In this document: one piece after another, positions 33,384 through 42,581 of the stretch | How positions within the stretch are numbered: the first letter of the stretch is position 1 | Layout of the letters: every line of letters starts with the position of its first letter | IMG/VR virus record: IMGVR_UViG_3300045125_000140 | Span: 91,303 to 155,302 of that record | Reading direction: 5' to 3' (one strand) | Length of the DNA stretch: 64,000 nucleotides | Source: a virus | Position numbers and translations under genes: made by a program | Notes under the pieces: model-generated | The model's input: only the letters and a program-made list of their open reading frames with translations | Database searches by the model: none | Told to the model about the DNA's origin: nothing

Positions 33384-33749
33384 TTATGTTAAAGTAAAGC
33401 CGAGTCCATCAGTTGCGTTTCTCAACCGTTGGACGTATTTTTCTTCCGGCGAATTACCGGAACTTGATGAGACGTCATCAACAGCGGTGCCGAGTTTGGT
33501 TACCTCGTTCATCCCCGACGTCATGGCGGTTTCGAAGATATCTAAGCGGCTTTTATCCGCCTTAAACTCCGCAACCTTTTCCATCGCAACGGCAGGATCC
33601 ACGAGACCCTGCGCGACCAGAGATAGCGTCCTTTGATAAACTTCGTTTTCCTGGATTAGCGCTTCGGCTCTTTTTTCGAGCTCTGCGGTTTTGACCAGTA
33701 CTTCACGAATTTCATGCAAAGTTTGAGCAGCAACCTTTACGAAGGCCAC
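33384..33749 (-). CDS. small helical head-region protein with K-x-A motifs
   Basis: 121 residues from GTG, overlapping the preceding stop. A long charged helix (EVLVKTAELEKRAEALIQEN) and MEKVAEF give three K-x-A-type motifs. Coiled-coil-like helical proteins of this kind next to the capsid gene are often scaffold or core proteins. Function not proven. Confidence 0.5.
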   Translation of the reverse strand: MAFVKVAAQTLHEIREVLVKTAELEKRAEALIQENEVYQRTLSLVAQGLVDPAVAMEKVAEFKADKSRLDIFETAMTSGMNEVTKLGTAVDDVSSSSGNSPEEKYVQRLRNATDGLGFTLT

Positions 33750-33995
33750 TCAGCTAATCCCCCTAGCCAATATGTCGCCAGCGGCGAGAAGTTTGGCTAT
33801 CGCGATTTTTCCATCACGCGCGGCTGAAGAGATCTCATCTTCCCGCAGGATCTGGTCAATCTCTCCAACGAGATTGTTTGATCTTGCCGAAAGAGGAGCC
33901 TCAGCAACCTTTTCGACGACATCTGAAGCCGGCGACTTAGCCGAGGTTCTCCCGGCTATCTCGTCGCAAAGCTTTTTAATATCGTCGTTAAACAT
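33750..33995 (-). CDS. small head-region protein with EKVA motif
   Basis: ATG at 33995, one base after the preceding stop, is preferred over TTG at 34010. The 81-residue product is helical, with VVEKVAEAPLS in the middle. It is unrecognised. It belongs to the run of four small proteins between protease and capsid genes. Confidence 0.5.
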   Translation of the reverse strand: MFNDDIKKLCDEIAGRTSAKSPASDVVEKVAEAPLSARSNNLVGEIDQILREDEISSAARDGKIAIAKLLAAGDILARGIS

Positions 33996-33996
33996 T

Positions 33997-34389
33997 TCAG
34001 GCGTTCTCAACTACGCGAACGACCGCTTGAGCGAGCGCGCGACCGAAGAGTTCCGCCTCTTCATCCGACGCGATCTTCTCGAGGTCTTCGACAGTTACGC
34101 CAGCAGCCGCGGCAACGTGAGCCGCAACTTGACCGAGCTCTTCGGCAACCTTTTCCATTTCCACTTCTTCAGCGGTCTTGGTGAGGCCGAGGTGCTCGAG
34201 GGTGAGCGCGTACGCAACGTCGATCGCTTCCGAGAGGTCCTCGACGCCGGCTTCCTTGACGAGGTCAAGCGCCGCATCGAACGTTTGGACTACTTCGGGA
34301 TTGTCTCCGAGGGTCTGCTCAACGGCCGCAATCTTTTCCAAGACCACAGCTTCGTTACGTTCCGCGATAATATCTGAAAGTGACTTCAT
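33997..34389 (-). CDS. acidic helical protein, candidate scaffold or core protein
   Basis: 130 residues, AGGA before the ATG. Strongly acidic and almost fully helical with repeated motifs (LEKIAAVEQ, LTKTAEEVEMEKVAEE and LEKIASDEE). Acidic helical proteins between protease and capsid genes are typical of scaffold or prohead core, which is later cleaved. The K-x-A repeats could be the cleavage sites. This is inference from composition and gene order. Confidence 0.5.
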   Translation of the reverse strand: MKSLSDIIAERNEAVVLEKIAAVEQTLGDNPEVVQTFDAALDLVKEAGVEDLSEAIDVAYALTLEHLGLTKTAEEVEMEKVAEELGQVAAHVAAAAGVTVEDLEKIASDEEAELFGRALAQAVVRVVENA

Positions 34390-34404
34390 GGTTTCCTGCT
34401 CCTA

Positions 34405-34764
34405 TCACGCCTTCGGCATGGGAATGTTGTGACGAGCGACGCCTTCGATGACGTCTTCGGCGCGAGTATGACCTTCATCCTCGCCACCCTTCTTGGCACC
34501 ATAGAACTTCTGGTGCTTCTCCTTCACCGCGCTCCACTTGCTGGGCTCTTTAACGCCCGTGCCGGCAGCGTGCGACGAATTCGGATGAGCGGCTGCGCGC
34601 TTCTCAAGAAGCTCGATAACGCGATCAACAAACGACTCAGCCATGATACGACCGGCGGAATCGAGTTCAGCTGCAAGCTTCTCCATGGGTTCACCGTGGG
34701 CAGAAGCGGTCTTGGCGAGGGGCTCCTCACCACCAATTTCTTTTAAAAGCTTCGCAATGTCCAT
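34405..34764 (-). CDS. small head-region protein
   Basis: ATG at 34764 has AAAGGA about eight bases upstream and is preferred over an earlier TTG. The 119-residue product has LAKTASAHGEPMEKLAAEL near the N-terminus (two K-x-A motifs), a helical centre and a polar His/Lys-rich C-terminus. It is unrecognised. Part of the candidate prohead core group. Confidence 0.5.
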   Translation of the reverse strand: MDIAKLLKEIGGEEPLAKTASAHGEPMEKLAAELDSAGRIMAESFVDRVIELLEKRAAAHPNSSHAAGTGVKEPSKWSAVKEKHQKFYGAKKGGEDEGHTRAEDVIEGVARHNIPMPKA

Positions 34765-34777
34765 GCGATTATTCCTT

Positions 34778-36250
34778 TTACACAAAACGAGACCTAGTGA
34801 CTGCTACCATGAAGGGCAACCACGCCATGGCCGGATCAGCATTAGAAGCTGTTTTGAATAGCGATGAAGCTATCCACGACGGCTCTAGCGCCACGCGAAT
34901 TCTGGGCGAGCAGGCCACCTTGACGATGCTGGGCAACTCACGGTGGATCAAGTCCAGATATCGCTGATACCGGTCATCCCTCAGATGAGGCACTTCCGAT
35001 AGCGATTCGTTCGCAGAAGCGAGCGCTATCTTTCTCCTTTCCGCAAAATGCGGATCGGTCAAGGAACGCGCGGGCATATGCGCACGGATTACTGTAATTA
35101 GTTTGGCTGGCGGATTATTTAATGCAAGAGATTCCGGAATATCTTCACCGGTCATATGCATCAGCCGCATCAATTCATCGGGTTTAGCGAGGATTCCGCC
35201 GAGAGACATAGCACTCAGCGTATCTCGTAACCCATGTTTTTTCGCGGCCATATCGAATTGCGGGTCGCTCATGTTGCGAGAACAGCCGCAATCCGCCGAA
35301 ACCTGGTTGCGGACAAAGCCCAGCAATTCAGGATTTATAGGCTCCGAACCCAGAGGTTTTCCAGCTTCTTCCGGAGGAACCTCTTTTATCATGCCGCCCA
35401 TTTTCTTTGTTCCAGCCGTCTTTAGCAGATAGTTTTCCGGAACTACTCTTTGAGGAGGTAGAATCGACAGGTCGTAGACCTGGCTATTGTATGCGGCCAC
35501 TTTCTTCAGCGACCAGGCACTGCGATCCGCCGGAACTCTAACCTTCGAGATATCGAAGAATTTCGGGAACCAGTTGTACGAGAAGACCTTGCGCCCGTCG
35601 GGCATGATCTTATTAAGCATGAACTTCAAATGCTCGCAATATTGCCCGCGATTTTTAGCAATATTGAAGCAGATAGAGCACACGTCGAAGGGGAGCTTGG
35701 CGCCCATGGAGAAGGGGACCGGCTCTCCGTTACGAATAGCCGCAACAGTCAAAGGATCACGAGCTTCGTAAATAAATACGATGAGCTCAGTACGGTGCAT
35801 GTAGTCGTTGTAGGCCGCCGCAATAACGTCGCCGATCGATTTCAGCGGATCTTTATTTGCGTGCAGCTGATAAACCTTTGCGTCGGTAACAAAGGTTTGA
35901 GTGCCGTAGCTGGCTGTGTTTGGCGGTGTGATACAGAATTCCGGGTGAGCGGAATTCCACTTAGAAATGCAGTCAGATACGTCCGACGGGGGCGCCTGGG
36001 ACTTGAGTGACCATTCCGGGAAGGCGTCGCCGTTCTTATTTGACGACCAGTACTCGTACGCGCCTAGCGCGTTTAGGAGCACGTAAACCCCTTCGGGGCG
36101 CGGCTTTAAACCCTCCATCGCCTTTACTAGCGATTCGGGCGTATGGCACTCCTGCGCTACCTTCTCGATAACGGATGAGTGGATTAGTGTGCAGTCAGGT
36201 CCCCAGGACTGACCGTCAATGCTTATCCGTTTTTCGAGTTCGTATTTCAT
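34778..36250 (-). CDS. candidate prohead maturation protease with zinc-like cysteines
   Basis: 490 residues. YQLHANKDPLKSIGDV (about 128-143), hydrophobic strand ELIVFIYEA and VPFSMGAKLPFDVCSIC (about 180-196) resemble the order in phage prohead serine proteases: a His-containing HxNxDP-like turn before a Gly, then a strand, then an S-M/I-G segment carrying the nucleophile. The Ser is followed by CSIC and YCEH, a likely metal site. Several K-x-A motifs (IEKVAQ, LLKTAG, IVKVAC and LFKTAS) could be self-cleavage sites. It lies directly upstream of the core and capsid genes, where the protease is expected. The family call is tentative. Confidence 0.5.
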   Translation of the reverse strand: MKYELEKRISIDGQSWGPDCTLIHSSVIEKVAQECHTPESLVKAMEGLKPRPEGVYVLLNALGAYEYWSSNKNGDAFPEWSLKSQAPPSDVSDCISKWNSAHPEFCITPPNTASYGTQTFVTDAKVYQLHANKDPLKSIGDVIAAAYNDYMHRTELIVFIYEARDPLTVAAIRNGEPVPFSMGAKLPFDVCSICFNIAKNRGQYCEHLKFMLNKIMPDGRKVFSYNWFPKFFDISKVRVPADRSAWSLKKVAAYNSQVYDLSILPPQRVVPENYLLKTAGTKKMGGMIKEVPPEEAGKPLGSEPINPELLGFVRNQVSADCGCSRNMSDPQFDMAAKKHGLRDTLSAMSLGGILAKPDELMRLMHMTGEDIPESLALNNPPAKLITVIRAHMPARSLTDPHFAERRKIALASANESLSEVPHLRDDRYQRYLDLIHRELPSIVKVACSPRIRVALEPSWIASSLFKTASNADPAMAWLPFMVAVTRSRFV

Positions 36251-37485
36251 AGTCCAGAAGTTCCGGAAGTAAAGTTACGGCCTAAACCGGATCCAGGGTT
36301 ACGGCTCGTCGCGCCGCTAAGCAGTGAAGCCAGCTGCGTGCCCATCATACCATATTGGAAAGCCTTGCCCAGTTTGGTGTCCGAGGCGGTTCTTCCGCCA
36401 CCAGCCGGAATGAAGTTAAGCGCTAGCGGCCCAAGCATAGACAACACGTGGAACGCCGGCTTAGTATTTAAGTCGGCGAGAGTCGCCGTAAGTCTATTGA
36501 GCGGGGTATTTTCGCGCTGCCCCATCTGAACTTTAAGGTCGTGAACCTGTTTTGGCGACAAGTTCTCCATGGAGCTTACCGCGATATTGTGCTCCATAGT
36601 TCCAGGAGCCGGGGTGAAGAATTTGCCGGAAGAGTCCTGGAGAACGGGCTGGCCGGTAGACCGGCGGATGAGGATCTCGTTCTGCCCGGACATCGTTTTA
36701 ATGACATCTCCGGGATGAATTATATTTCCGGTGAGCTGACTGCCTCGAGCCGGCGCGGCTTCACCAGCATCACCGCGTGCCGTAAGGGCTTCCATAACGC
36801 CCTGACGTCCGATCATATTTCTTCGGGCTTCTCTCAGGTCGGCTTCGGTAGCGCGATCGACCGCGGCGCGGGACCGAGCTCCGCTGAGTGCTGACTTGGC
36901 CGCTGTTAGGCGGAGTCCAAGACGGCGCAGCGGATTACGCTCTTCGGAGAGAACATCCTGATCGGCATCCTTAAATCCCTTAAGGGCGGACGCGGCAGCG
37001 CTGAGCCCGAGCTTGTCCGTGATCTTTTCTCCGTAAGTCCGCTGTCTTCCGCGATAACCGGATTCAACCGCCATAGCGCGGCGAGCGGCTTCGGAAACTT
37101 CCGGCGGAATTAATGGAACGCCGCCGCGACCGGCAGCGGGCGGAACTAGCGGGATACCGGGGCTCTGACCTAAAAAGGCTCGAGCAAAGTTACCCTTTTT
37201 GAGCATGCCGTTAACTTCGCCGGCCGTTCTCGGCAGGCGATGTTCGCTCTGGCGCTCTTTTTCCCTGTCGTCCATGCGACCCTCGTGATCTGGTTTTGCT
37301 AAAATTCCTGGGCTGCCTTCGCGCTGCCCCATCGCTTCAAGACGCTCCATCGGGGAGTCGGCTGCGCGTCTGATCGCAGCGGTCGATTCACCAGAACCGG
37401 CAACAGCGTCTCGTTGCGGGCCCGGTCTGCCCGTATCATAGTCGATGTAAACCGACGCGCCTTCGTAAGGAAACCGTCCGGGCAT
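36247..37485 (-). CDS. hypothetical virion protein, Gly/Arg/Pro-rich
   Basis: 412 residues in ATGA/TGATG overlaps with both neighbours. The N-terminal third is polar and disordered in composition. The middle is basic and helical (LRRLGLRLTAAKSALSGARS). A segment with HPGDVIKTMSGQNEILIRRS looks like a small beta domain. The C-terminus has hydrophobic stretches (FHVLSMLGPLALNFIPAGG). Possibly an internal or core virion protein. Confidence 0.5.
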   Translation of the reverse strand: MPGRFPYEGASVYIDYDTGRPGPQRDAVAGSGESTAAIRRAADSPMERLEAMGQREGSPGILAKPDHEGRMDDREKERQSEHRLPRTAGEVNGMLKKGNFARAFLGQSPGIPLVPPAAGRGGVPLIPPEVSEAARRAMAVESGYRGRQRTYGEKITDKLGLSAAASALKGFKDADQDVLSEERNPLRRLGLRLTAAKSALSGARSRAAVDRATEADLREARRNMIGRQGVMEALTARGDAGEAAPARGSQLTGNIIHPGDVIKTMSGQNEILIRRSTGQPVLQDSSGKFFTPAPGTMEHNIAVSSMENLSPKQVHDLKVQMGQRENTPLNRLTATLADLNTKPAFHVLSMLGPLALNFIPAGGGRTASDTKLGKAFQYGMMGTQLASLLSGATSRNPGSGLGRNFTSGTSGL

Positions 37486-38318
37486 CAGTCTTCGTCTTTA
37501 GAAGATTTTGATCTGGGGTGCACGCTGCCCACGATCTTGCCAAAATTCATCGCGGACTTACCGGCTTCCGATATTGCGGCATCGTGCTCTTTAGCGGAGG
37601 ACATGGCATCTTGAACGTCGATGAGCTCTTTTATGAGCTTCGGCGACAATCCTTCCGGGCCAATCTGGTGAAGCGTCTTTAGGACGTTTCCGGCGAGCGC
37701 CGGCTGAGCGGCGACTTCCGGAGCCATGCTGGCGATTGATTGGAAGTACATCGGAGTTCTGGGATTATCCTTAAGCTCCGGATGCTCCATCATTACCTTG
37801 CGGAGCGAGTTGGTTATCTCTTCTTCGCGCTTAGATTTGCGCATAAGCTTCATAACAAACGGGGCTGCAGAAAGAGCGAGGCCGCCGGCGCCAAGGAGCA
37901 GCGACGCTTTTTGATAATCGGACAGTCCGCCGCCGTCGGACGTATTGATTACGATTTTAGGCTGGTGCATGGCGTACGGGGCCGCCTGCATGGCATGCCC
38001 GGCACGAGCCGCAGTCTTTTTGAATTCGGAATCAAGTTCTTTCATGGCCCGAGTTATAGCGGGCATGACGCGCTCGACGGCGATCTTTTCCATCGGCGAG
38101 CCGTACTTACCGGCTAGCTCAAGAGCGCCAAGAAGCGAGTCAAAGGACTCGTCATCTTCGGCCAGAACCTCCATCGCTTCTTTGATAAGCCCCATGACCT
38201 TATCGGCTTCTCCAAAAGTCATGGCGGTCATAAAGTCCGAGGAGAACTTGCCGATCTCTTCTTCGGCGTGCTTGTCGAGACCGTCAATCAAGGCGGCGTA
38301 TGTTTTGGAAAGGTTCAT
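37485..38318 (-). CDS. hypothetical virion protein with a hydrophobic segment
   Basis: 277 residues. Helical, acidic N-terminal half with LIKEAMEVL, PMEKIAVERV and KKTAARAG. A hydrophobic stretch of about 20 residues (about 140-160, SLLLGAGGLALSAAPFVMKL) is followed by a basic segment (RKSKREEE), so it may insert in a membrane. Helical C-terminus. The membrane helix suggests a role in DNA entry or an internal head protein. It is unrecognised. Confidence 0.5.
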   Translation of the reverse strand: MNLSKTYAALIDGLDKHAEEEIGKFSSDFMTAMTFGEADKVMGLIKEAMEVLAEDDESFDSLLGALELAGKYGSPMEKIAVERVMPAITRAMKELDSEFKKTAARAGHAMQAAPYAMHQPKIVINTSDGGGLSDYQKASLLLGAGGLALSAAPFVMKLMRKSKREEEITNSLRKVMMEHPELKDNPRTPMYFQSIASMAPEVAAQPALAGNVLKTLHQIGPEGLSPKLIKELIDVQDAMSSAKEHDAAISEAGKSAMNFGKIVGSVHPRSKSSKDED

Positions 38319-38327
38319 GTTCTTCTC

Positions 38328-39578
38328 TTACTGCTTGTAAACGACGGGTCGGAACGCGTCTCGGACACCCTGTCCAGCACCCTTAGCGGCGCCGAACAAT
38401 CCGAGAAGAGCCGCCAAAGTTAAAACACTGCCCGGCTTAGATGCTAGACGAAAAGGCACTGAGGCCACGTCAAGCGCCAGCTCAGCCGGGCGACCCACAA
38501 AAGGGATCTTGCCGACTCCCTTAGATACCGCGCTTATGGCCGAGGTGGCCATGCGGCCTGGAGCTCCGGCAACGTCGTCAATAAGTCGACGGCTTCTATC
38601 TGCGCCGGACGCTACCGACGATATAAGACCGGCCAACTTCTCTACGAACTGATCCTCGTCGTGGCACACGAACGCGATCTTCTCGATATCCTCGGCAATA
38701 TGCTTTTGCACATCGTCGCATGTTTTGAGCGACTTGATCCCCACGACCACCGCTGGACCGTGCGTGTCCATGAGCTTGAGTCTGTAGGAAAGCTTGTCCT
38801 CTTCGGAAATCTTGTTCTTAAGCGTGTCGAGAGCGATGCACAGCTTATGATTGCCGTTTACGACCTCATAAGGAACCTCGTCGCTCTTCGGAATCGGCTT
38901 AACTTTTGCCGTCTTGAGCATCGGATCCGATTTACGGACGCCGTCAAGAACCGATCCGAAAACAACGTCCCACATGTGGCCTGACGAGCGGTCGTAGTTG
39001 CACGCGAACTTATGGAGATCGGCTACCGATCCGCCATTAAGGACGTGATTACGTGCGTACGTGGTCAGCCCGGTTAGATCCTGGCGGATACCCTCGCGGA
39101 CCCCGGCAAGCTTGGACATCACGTTACGGCGATGCTTGACGAAGTATTCGCCGATCTTAACCATGTTGTTCATGGCGTGCTTAACGCGAAGGTCGGACAT
39201 GACCGCGCTATCGAGCACCTTCTCGGCCAGCTTTACCACCGTCTCCTTGTGCGCGTCGGTATTGATGAACTTGCGCATGGAGGTGGCTACCTGATGGCTA
39301 GCCACTTTTACGGTTTCGGGCTGGTTGACTCCCAGCTTAGACAAAACGCCGTCGAGCGAGGCAACGTCGAACCGGAAGGTCCGGTCGGACGCCTGCTTCA
39401 TAAGGCGCTCGTTTGTTTCGTGATTTGCGAGCTCAACTACTCGCTGAATCTGCATTTGGGAGAGTTCGCGCGCGGAAGCTATCTTGGCGATAGCCTCGTT
39501 AAGCGATGTCCCCTCCTTTATGAACATATTGCTAGCCTGGTTGGCTAGGGACAGGAATTCCATAGAAGGGTCAAGCAT
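38328..39578 (-). CDS. hypothetical virion protein with K-x-A repeats
   Basis: 416 residues with GGAG before the ATG. It is helical throughout, with at least eight K-x-A motifs (IAKIAS, LMKQAS, VVKLAE, SKLAG, LKTAK, IEKIAF and VEKLAG among them). A Gly/Leu-rich hydrophobic segment near the C-terminus (SVLTLAALLGLFGAAKGAG) may be a membrane helix. It follows the terminase gene. Candidate internal head or core protein. Confidence 0.5.
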   Translation of the reverse strand: MLDPSMEFLSLANQASNMFIKEGTSLNEAIAKIASARELSQMQIQRVVELANHETNERLMKQASDRTFRFDVASLDGVLSKLGVNQPETVKVASHQVATSMRKFINTDAHKETVVKLAEKVLDSAVMSDLRVKHAMNNMVKIGEYFVKHRRNVMSKLAGVREGIRQDLTGLTTYARNHVLNGGSVADLHKFACNYDRSSGHMWDVVFGSVLDGVRKSDPMLKTAKVKPIPKSDEVPYEVVNGNHKLCIALDTLKNKISEEDKLSYRLKLMDTHGPAVVVGIKSLKTCDDVQKHIAEDIEKIAFVCHDEDQFVEKLAGLISSVASGADRSRRLIDDVAGAPGRMATSAISAVSKGVGKIPFVGRPAELALDVASVPFRLASKPGSVLTLAALLGLFGAAKGAGQGVRDAFRPVVYKQ

Positions 39579-39626
39579 TAACCGCTCCAGTTTGACCGGG
39601 CCGAGAGAAAGGACCGTATCACTAAA

Positions 39627-39650
39627 AGTATAAGGTTAATATTCCCTTAT
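39627..39650 (-). promoter_or_regulatory. possible late promoter and hairpin in the 39579-39655 gap
   Basis: The 77-bp gap between terminase and the 38328 gene holds, on the minus strand, ATAAGG/CCTTAT arms (6 bp) around a 9-base AT-rich loop, overlapping TATACT at 39632-39627. TATACT would place a start about 42 nt before the ATG. A weak terminator is the other reading, since only TTTT follows. Confidence 0.3.
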
Positions 39651-39655
39651 TCCTA

Positions 39656-41536
39656 TCAGTAACCCAGGTCTTCGGGATCAATATCGTGCAGAGCCGAGGC
39701 CATGGTCGGATTTAACCTGCCGTAGAACAGCTGTCCGGCCATAAACGCGTAGTTGACCGAGTGGAAGGAATCGTCCGGATCGATGTGATCGTACTTAACC
39801 GTTCCGTGCGTTTCGTTATATTCCATATAAATAGACAGGAAATCTTGCTGGAAAGCATCGAACTCCTCCTGCCTAAAGAATTGAATAAACTTGCGCTTGA
39901 TGGCGTCAATGCAATCGGACATCGAAGTATTGCGGTCTACGTGATATTTATTGGATTTAGCGTCGTAATGTATCTTGTCCTTTTGCCGCACGTACATAGC
40001 CTGTGCGAGAACCCGTTCGCTGTTGACCCAGCTCCAACCGTACTCGGCAACTAATCTAGCGTTTTGATGGGCGCCAAATCCCCAGTCGGCCATGAGAAGT
40101 CGAACCCCGGCGGTGCTGCATATCGAGTTAATTACCGCCGGCTGCTTAGCTAAGTTGGCCTCCTGACCTACAAACTTCTTCATATACCGGACTTTAAACA
40201 CATCGCGCTCGAAGTGTCCAATTGTGAGAACCGTATAAGACGGATTATCTCCTTCGCCTGTTCCGTGATCCAGCCCGCCAAACATCGGATATCCGTTGCG
40301 GGACAGGACTCCCAACTGTTCCGGGGTAAGCATGCTCTCTCCAGAGATGCAGGCAGCTCGAATGTCGTTACTGGTAAGAACAACCTCGCCTTCGTCGTAC
40401 GGAAGCCCTAAACACTCGTTATTAAACCTTAGTCGAGATATCTGCGGATCGTCGAGCTTTTGACGGATATCGGCGTGCGTTTTGAACGGCACAATAATTT
40501 GAGGAATTCTAAATCCCCAGCACCGGTCTAGAGCCTCGCGGTTAAGCGGCTCCCAATGCCCGTCCTGCTGAGGAAATATCTCCTTACCACACTTTGTACA
40601 GATGTAGCAGGTCAGCCCAATTATCTTCTCGTCGGGGTAGTTCCAATTACTGCAGCTCCTGCACGGAATCATCCACTCAAACTGACTTGATCGATTATAT
40701 CTCTGCGTAATCGTGTTACTGTTTGTTTTAGGCGTGCCGGCATAGCTGCGAACTCTGAGCCCTGTCTCCCAACCATAGTGAGACTGACACTCCTCGATAA
40801 CCGGAATATTGTCGCTTAAAATATCTTGAATCTCGTCGATCATTAGGTGGTGCGCGGAAATACCGCGGCACCCGTCCGCGCTTATATAGCAGGATCTGAA
40901 GTTATAGAAGCTTCTATTTAGAAACTCCTTAGAGGTCACTTTCCATAAACCTTTGGATGTCCGGACGTACTTGTCCATCATTACCGGACTGTCCTCGACC
41001 ATAGGTTTAAATCTCTGGCTGGAGAATGTGTTGACCTGTTCGCCTCGAGGAGCGACGTACAGGCTCTTGTACGACGGAAACATCACGCCGAGAACTATAG
41101 CCTTAGCGGATTGCGTTGTCGATTTCTCTACCTGACGCCCGGTATACCAGATCTGATTGCGGCAACCGATCGGGTATTTTTTGCAGAAATCATACAATGG
41201 CCTTAAATAATTTCGATTATACGTAACGCCGCGCTCGCTGGCTATGAACTGAAATGGGCGGGTATCTACGTAGATCAGCCGCTCGACCATGTCGGTTATT
41301 TTCGCCGATAGAATCTCAGCGGCTTTGGAAGGCTGATCCATGAGGATCTTTGCCTGCTTTTCCAGGTCAGCCTCTTCTTGAGGATCCGGTTCAGTAAATA
41401 CAGAATCCGGCATTTGAGCCGCAAACCGGGCGCAAGTTACGTCTAAGCTCTCGTAACCCAGATCAGGTGAGGACGTCCGTACCTCAGAATTTCGCGGATC
41501 GATGGGCGTCCGCTTACCCAGTATTCTCCGCTCCAT
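39656..41536 (-). CDS. terminase large subunit
   Basis: 626 residues, AAGGAGG before the ATG. Walker A is GRQVEKST (133-140) with the conserved RQ and K-S/T, and Walker B is LMIDEIQD (231-238) with the catalytic Glu. A four-to-five cysteine insert follows (CRSC near 292, then CYICTKC near 310), as in some gpA/T4-like terminases. The nuclease half has GGLDHGTG near 425 and LLMADWGFG, giving acidic metal ligands. It cuts concatemers and pumps DNA through the portal. It overlaps the candidate small subunit gene by 23 nt. Confidence 0.9.
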   Translation of the reverse strand: MERRILGKRTPIDPRNSEVRTSSPDLGYESLDVTCARFAAQMPDSVFTEPDPQEEADLEKQAKILMDQPSKAAEILSAKITDMVERLIYVDTRPFQFIASERGVTYNRNYLRPLYDFCKKYPIGCRNQIWYTGRQVEKSTTQSAKAIVLGVMFPSYKSLYVAPRGEQVNTFSSQRFKPMVEDSPVMMDKYVRTSKGLWKVTSKEFLNRSFYNFRSCYISADGCRGISAHHLMIDEIQDILSDNIPVIEECQSHYGWETGLRVRSYAGTPKTNSNTITQRYNRSSQFEWMIPCRSCSNWNYPDEKIIGLTCYICTKCGKEIFPQQDGHWEPLNREALDRCWGFRIPQIIVPFKTHADIRQKLDDPQISRLRFNNECLGLPYDEGEVVLTSNDIRAACISGESMLTPEQLGVLSRNGYPMFGGLDHGTGEGDNPSYTVLTIGHFERDVFKVRYMKKFVGQEANLAKQPAVINSICSTAGVRLLMADWGFGAHQNARLVAEYGWSWVNSERVLAQAMYVRQKDKIHYDAKSNKYHVDRNTSMSDCIDAIKRKFIQFFRQEEFDAFQQDFLSIYMEYNETHGTVKYDHIDPDDSFHSVNYAFMAGQLFYGRLNPTMASALHDIDPEDLGY

Positions 41537-42581
41537 TCTTGTCCTCCTTGAACATGTCCGAATAATCGTACGTAATCGGAGTTATCTCCCTCAGATACTC
41601 CGGAATTTCCTTGTTTGTCGAGCCCGGGTTGAGCTTTCCAAGATGATCGTCGACCTTAATTATCGCGCTAATAAGGCGGGTGGCCTCGATACGCGCGGTC
41701 GGGTCGGCGGACGACGAGAGGTCTCGAACCTTGCTCTTCAGTGTCCGGCTGAGGTGCTGAAGCTCGGTTACGGTATTCTGCGCCAGGCGCGCCTGCACCA
41801 TGAACTCTTCCGTCGACAGCATTGCGCTTTCTGCGTACGCTTGCCGGATCTTCGGACGCAGCCCGGATAGATACCAGCTTAAGTCGGCCGGCGTCATGAA
41901 ACTCTTGTCGTGGAACATGTGCTGGTACAGCGCAAGCCCGTTAGTCGAGATCACCTTCGACCCTACGGCATGAGTTATTAAATTGACTTTAGCGTCGTTC
42001 GGCGCCGAGTGCGACCAAACAACCTGATTAATGAAATGCATCAAATCAGGGTCGTGGAAGTAGAAGTCCTCCAGGACAACGGGATCTTGGTAGACGCCGG
42101 CAATTCCGACGATTGCCAATAGAGTTTCTAAGAGTCCGGATTCGGTTTCGTTCTTGGGCCCTCGCGACTCACCGATCATCTTAAGCATCGGGGGCGGAAC
42201 AACCGATAGGATAAGTTTCCGCATTCCAGAAACGTACTTTGAGGTTAGATTCTTATTCTCGATTCCTCGGCTCGAGAAGTCATCAAGAACTTCCGCATCG
42301 GTCGAAGTCAGGATCTTTAAAAACAGGTGCCGATGATACGGAGATCTGGTAGTTTTAATCGACCAGGGGCAGAGAGCCGCCATCTTGAGGACGGCGTCAT
42401 CCTCGGGCGAGATCACGTATTTTACTTTTCCGTGCTCGCTAAATGCCTCCAGGCTCACCAACTTTAATCGGTCGGTGAGCCTTCTAAGCGTTGTGTCCGT
42501 TATCCCGTACTTTGCCAGCAGTGCGGGGCGTGACAACTCTTCCGGCTTAGCCGGTTGCTCGCTCCTGCGTTTCGACGGCAT
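41514..42581 (-). CDS. candidate terminase small subunit or DNA-binding protein
   Basis: 355 residues directly upstream of, and overlapping, the large terminase gene. The N-terminus has a helix-turn-helix-like stretch (RPALLAKYGITDTTLRRLTD, about 18-37), and the remainder is mostly helical with a C-terminal helix pair (ARIEATRLISAIIKVDDHL). Small subunits bind the packaging site and are normally encoded just before the large subunit. The length is above usual, so the call rests on position and HTH. Confidence 0.45.
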   Translation of the reverse strand: MPSKRRSEQPAKPEELSRPALLAKYGITDTTLRRLTDRLKLVSLEAFSEHGKVKYVISPEDDAVLKMAALCPWSIKTTRSPYHRHLFLKILTSTDAEVLDDFSSRGIENKNLTSKYVSGMRKLILSVVPPPMLKMIGESRGPKNETESGLLETLLAIVGIAGVYQDPVVLEDFYFHDPDLMHFINQVVWSHSAPNDAKVNLITHAVGSKVISTNGLALYQHMFHDKSFMTPADLSWYLSGLRPKIRQAYAESAMLSTEEFMVQARLAQNTVTELQHLSRTLKSKVRDLSSSADPTARIEATRLISAIIKVDDHLGKLNPGSTNKEIPEYLREITPITYDYSDMFKEDKNGAENTG

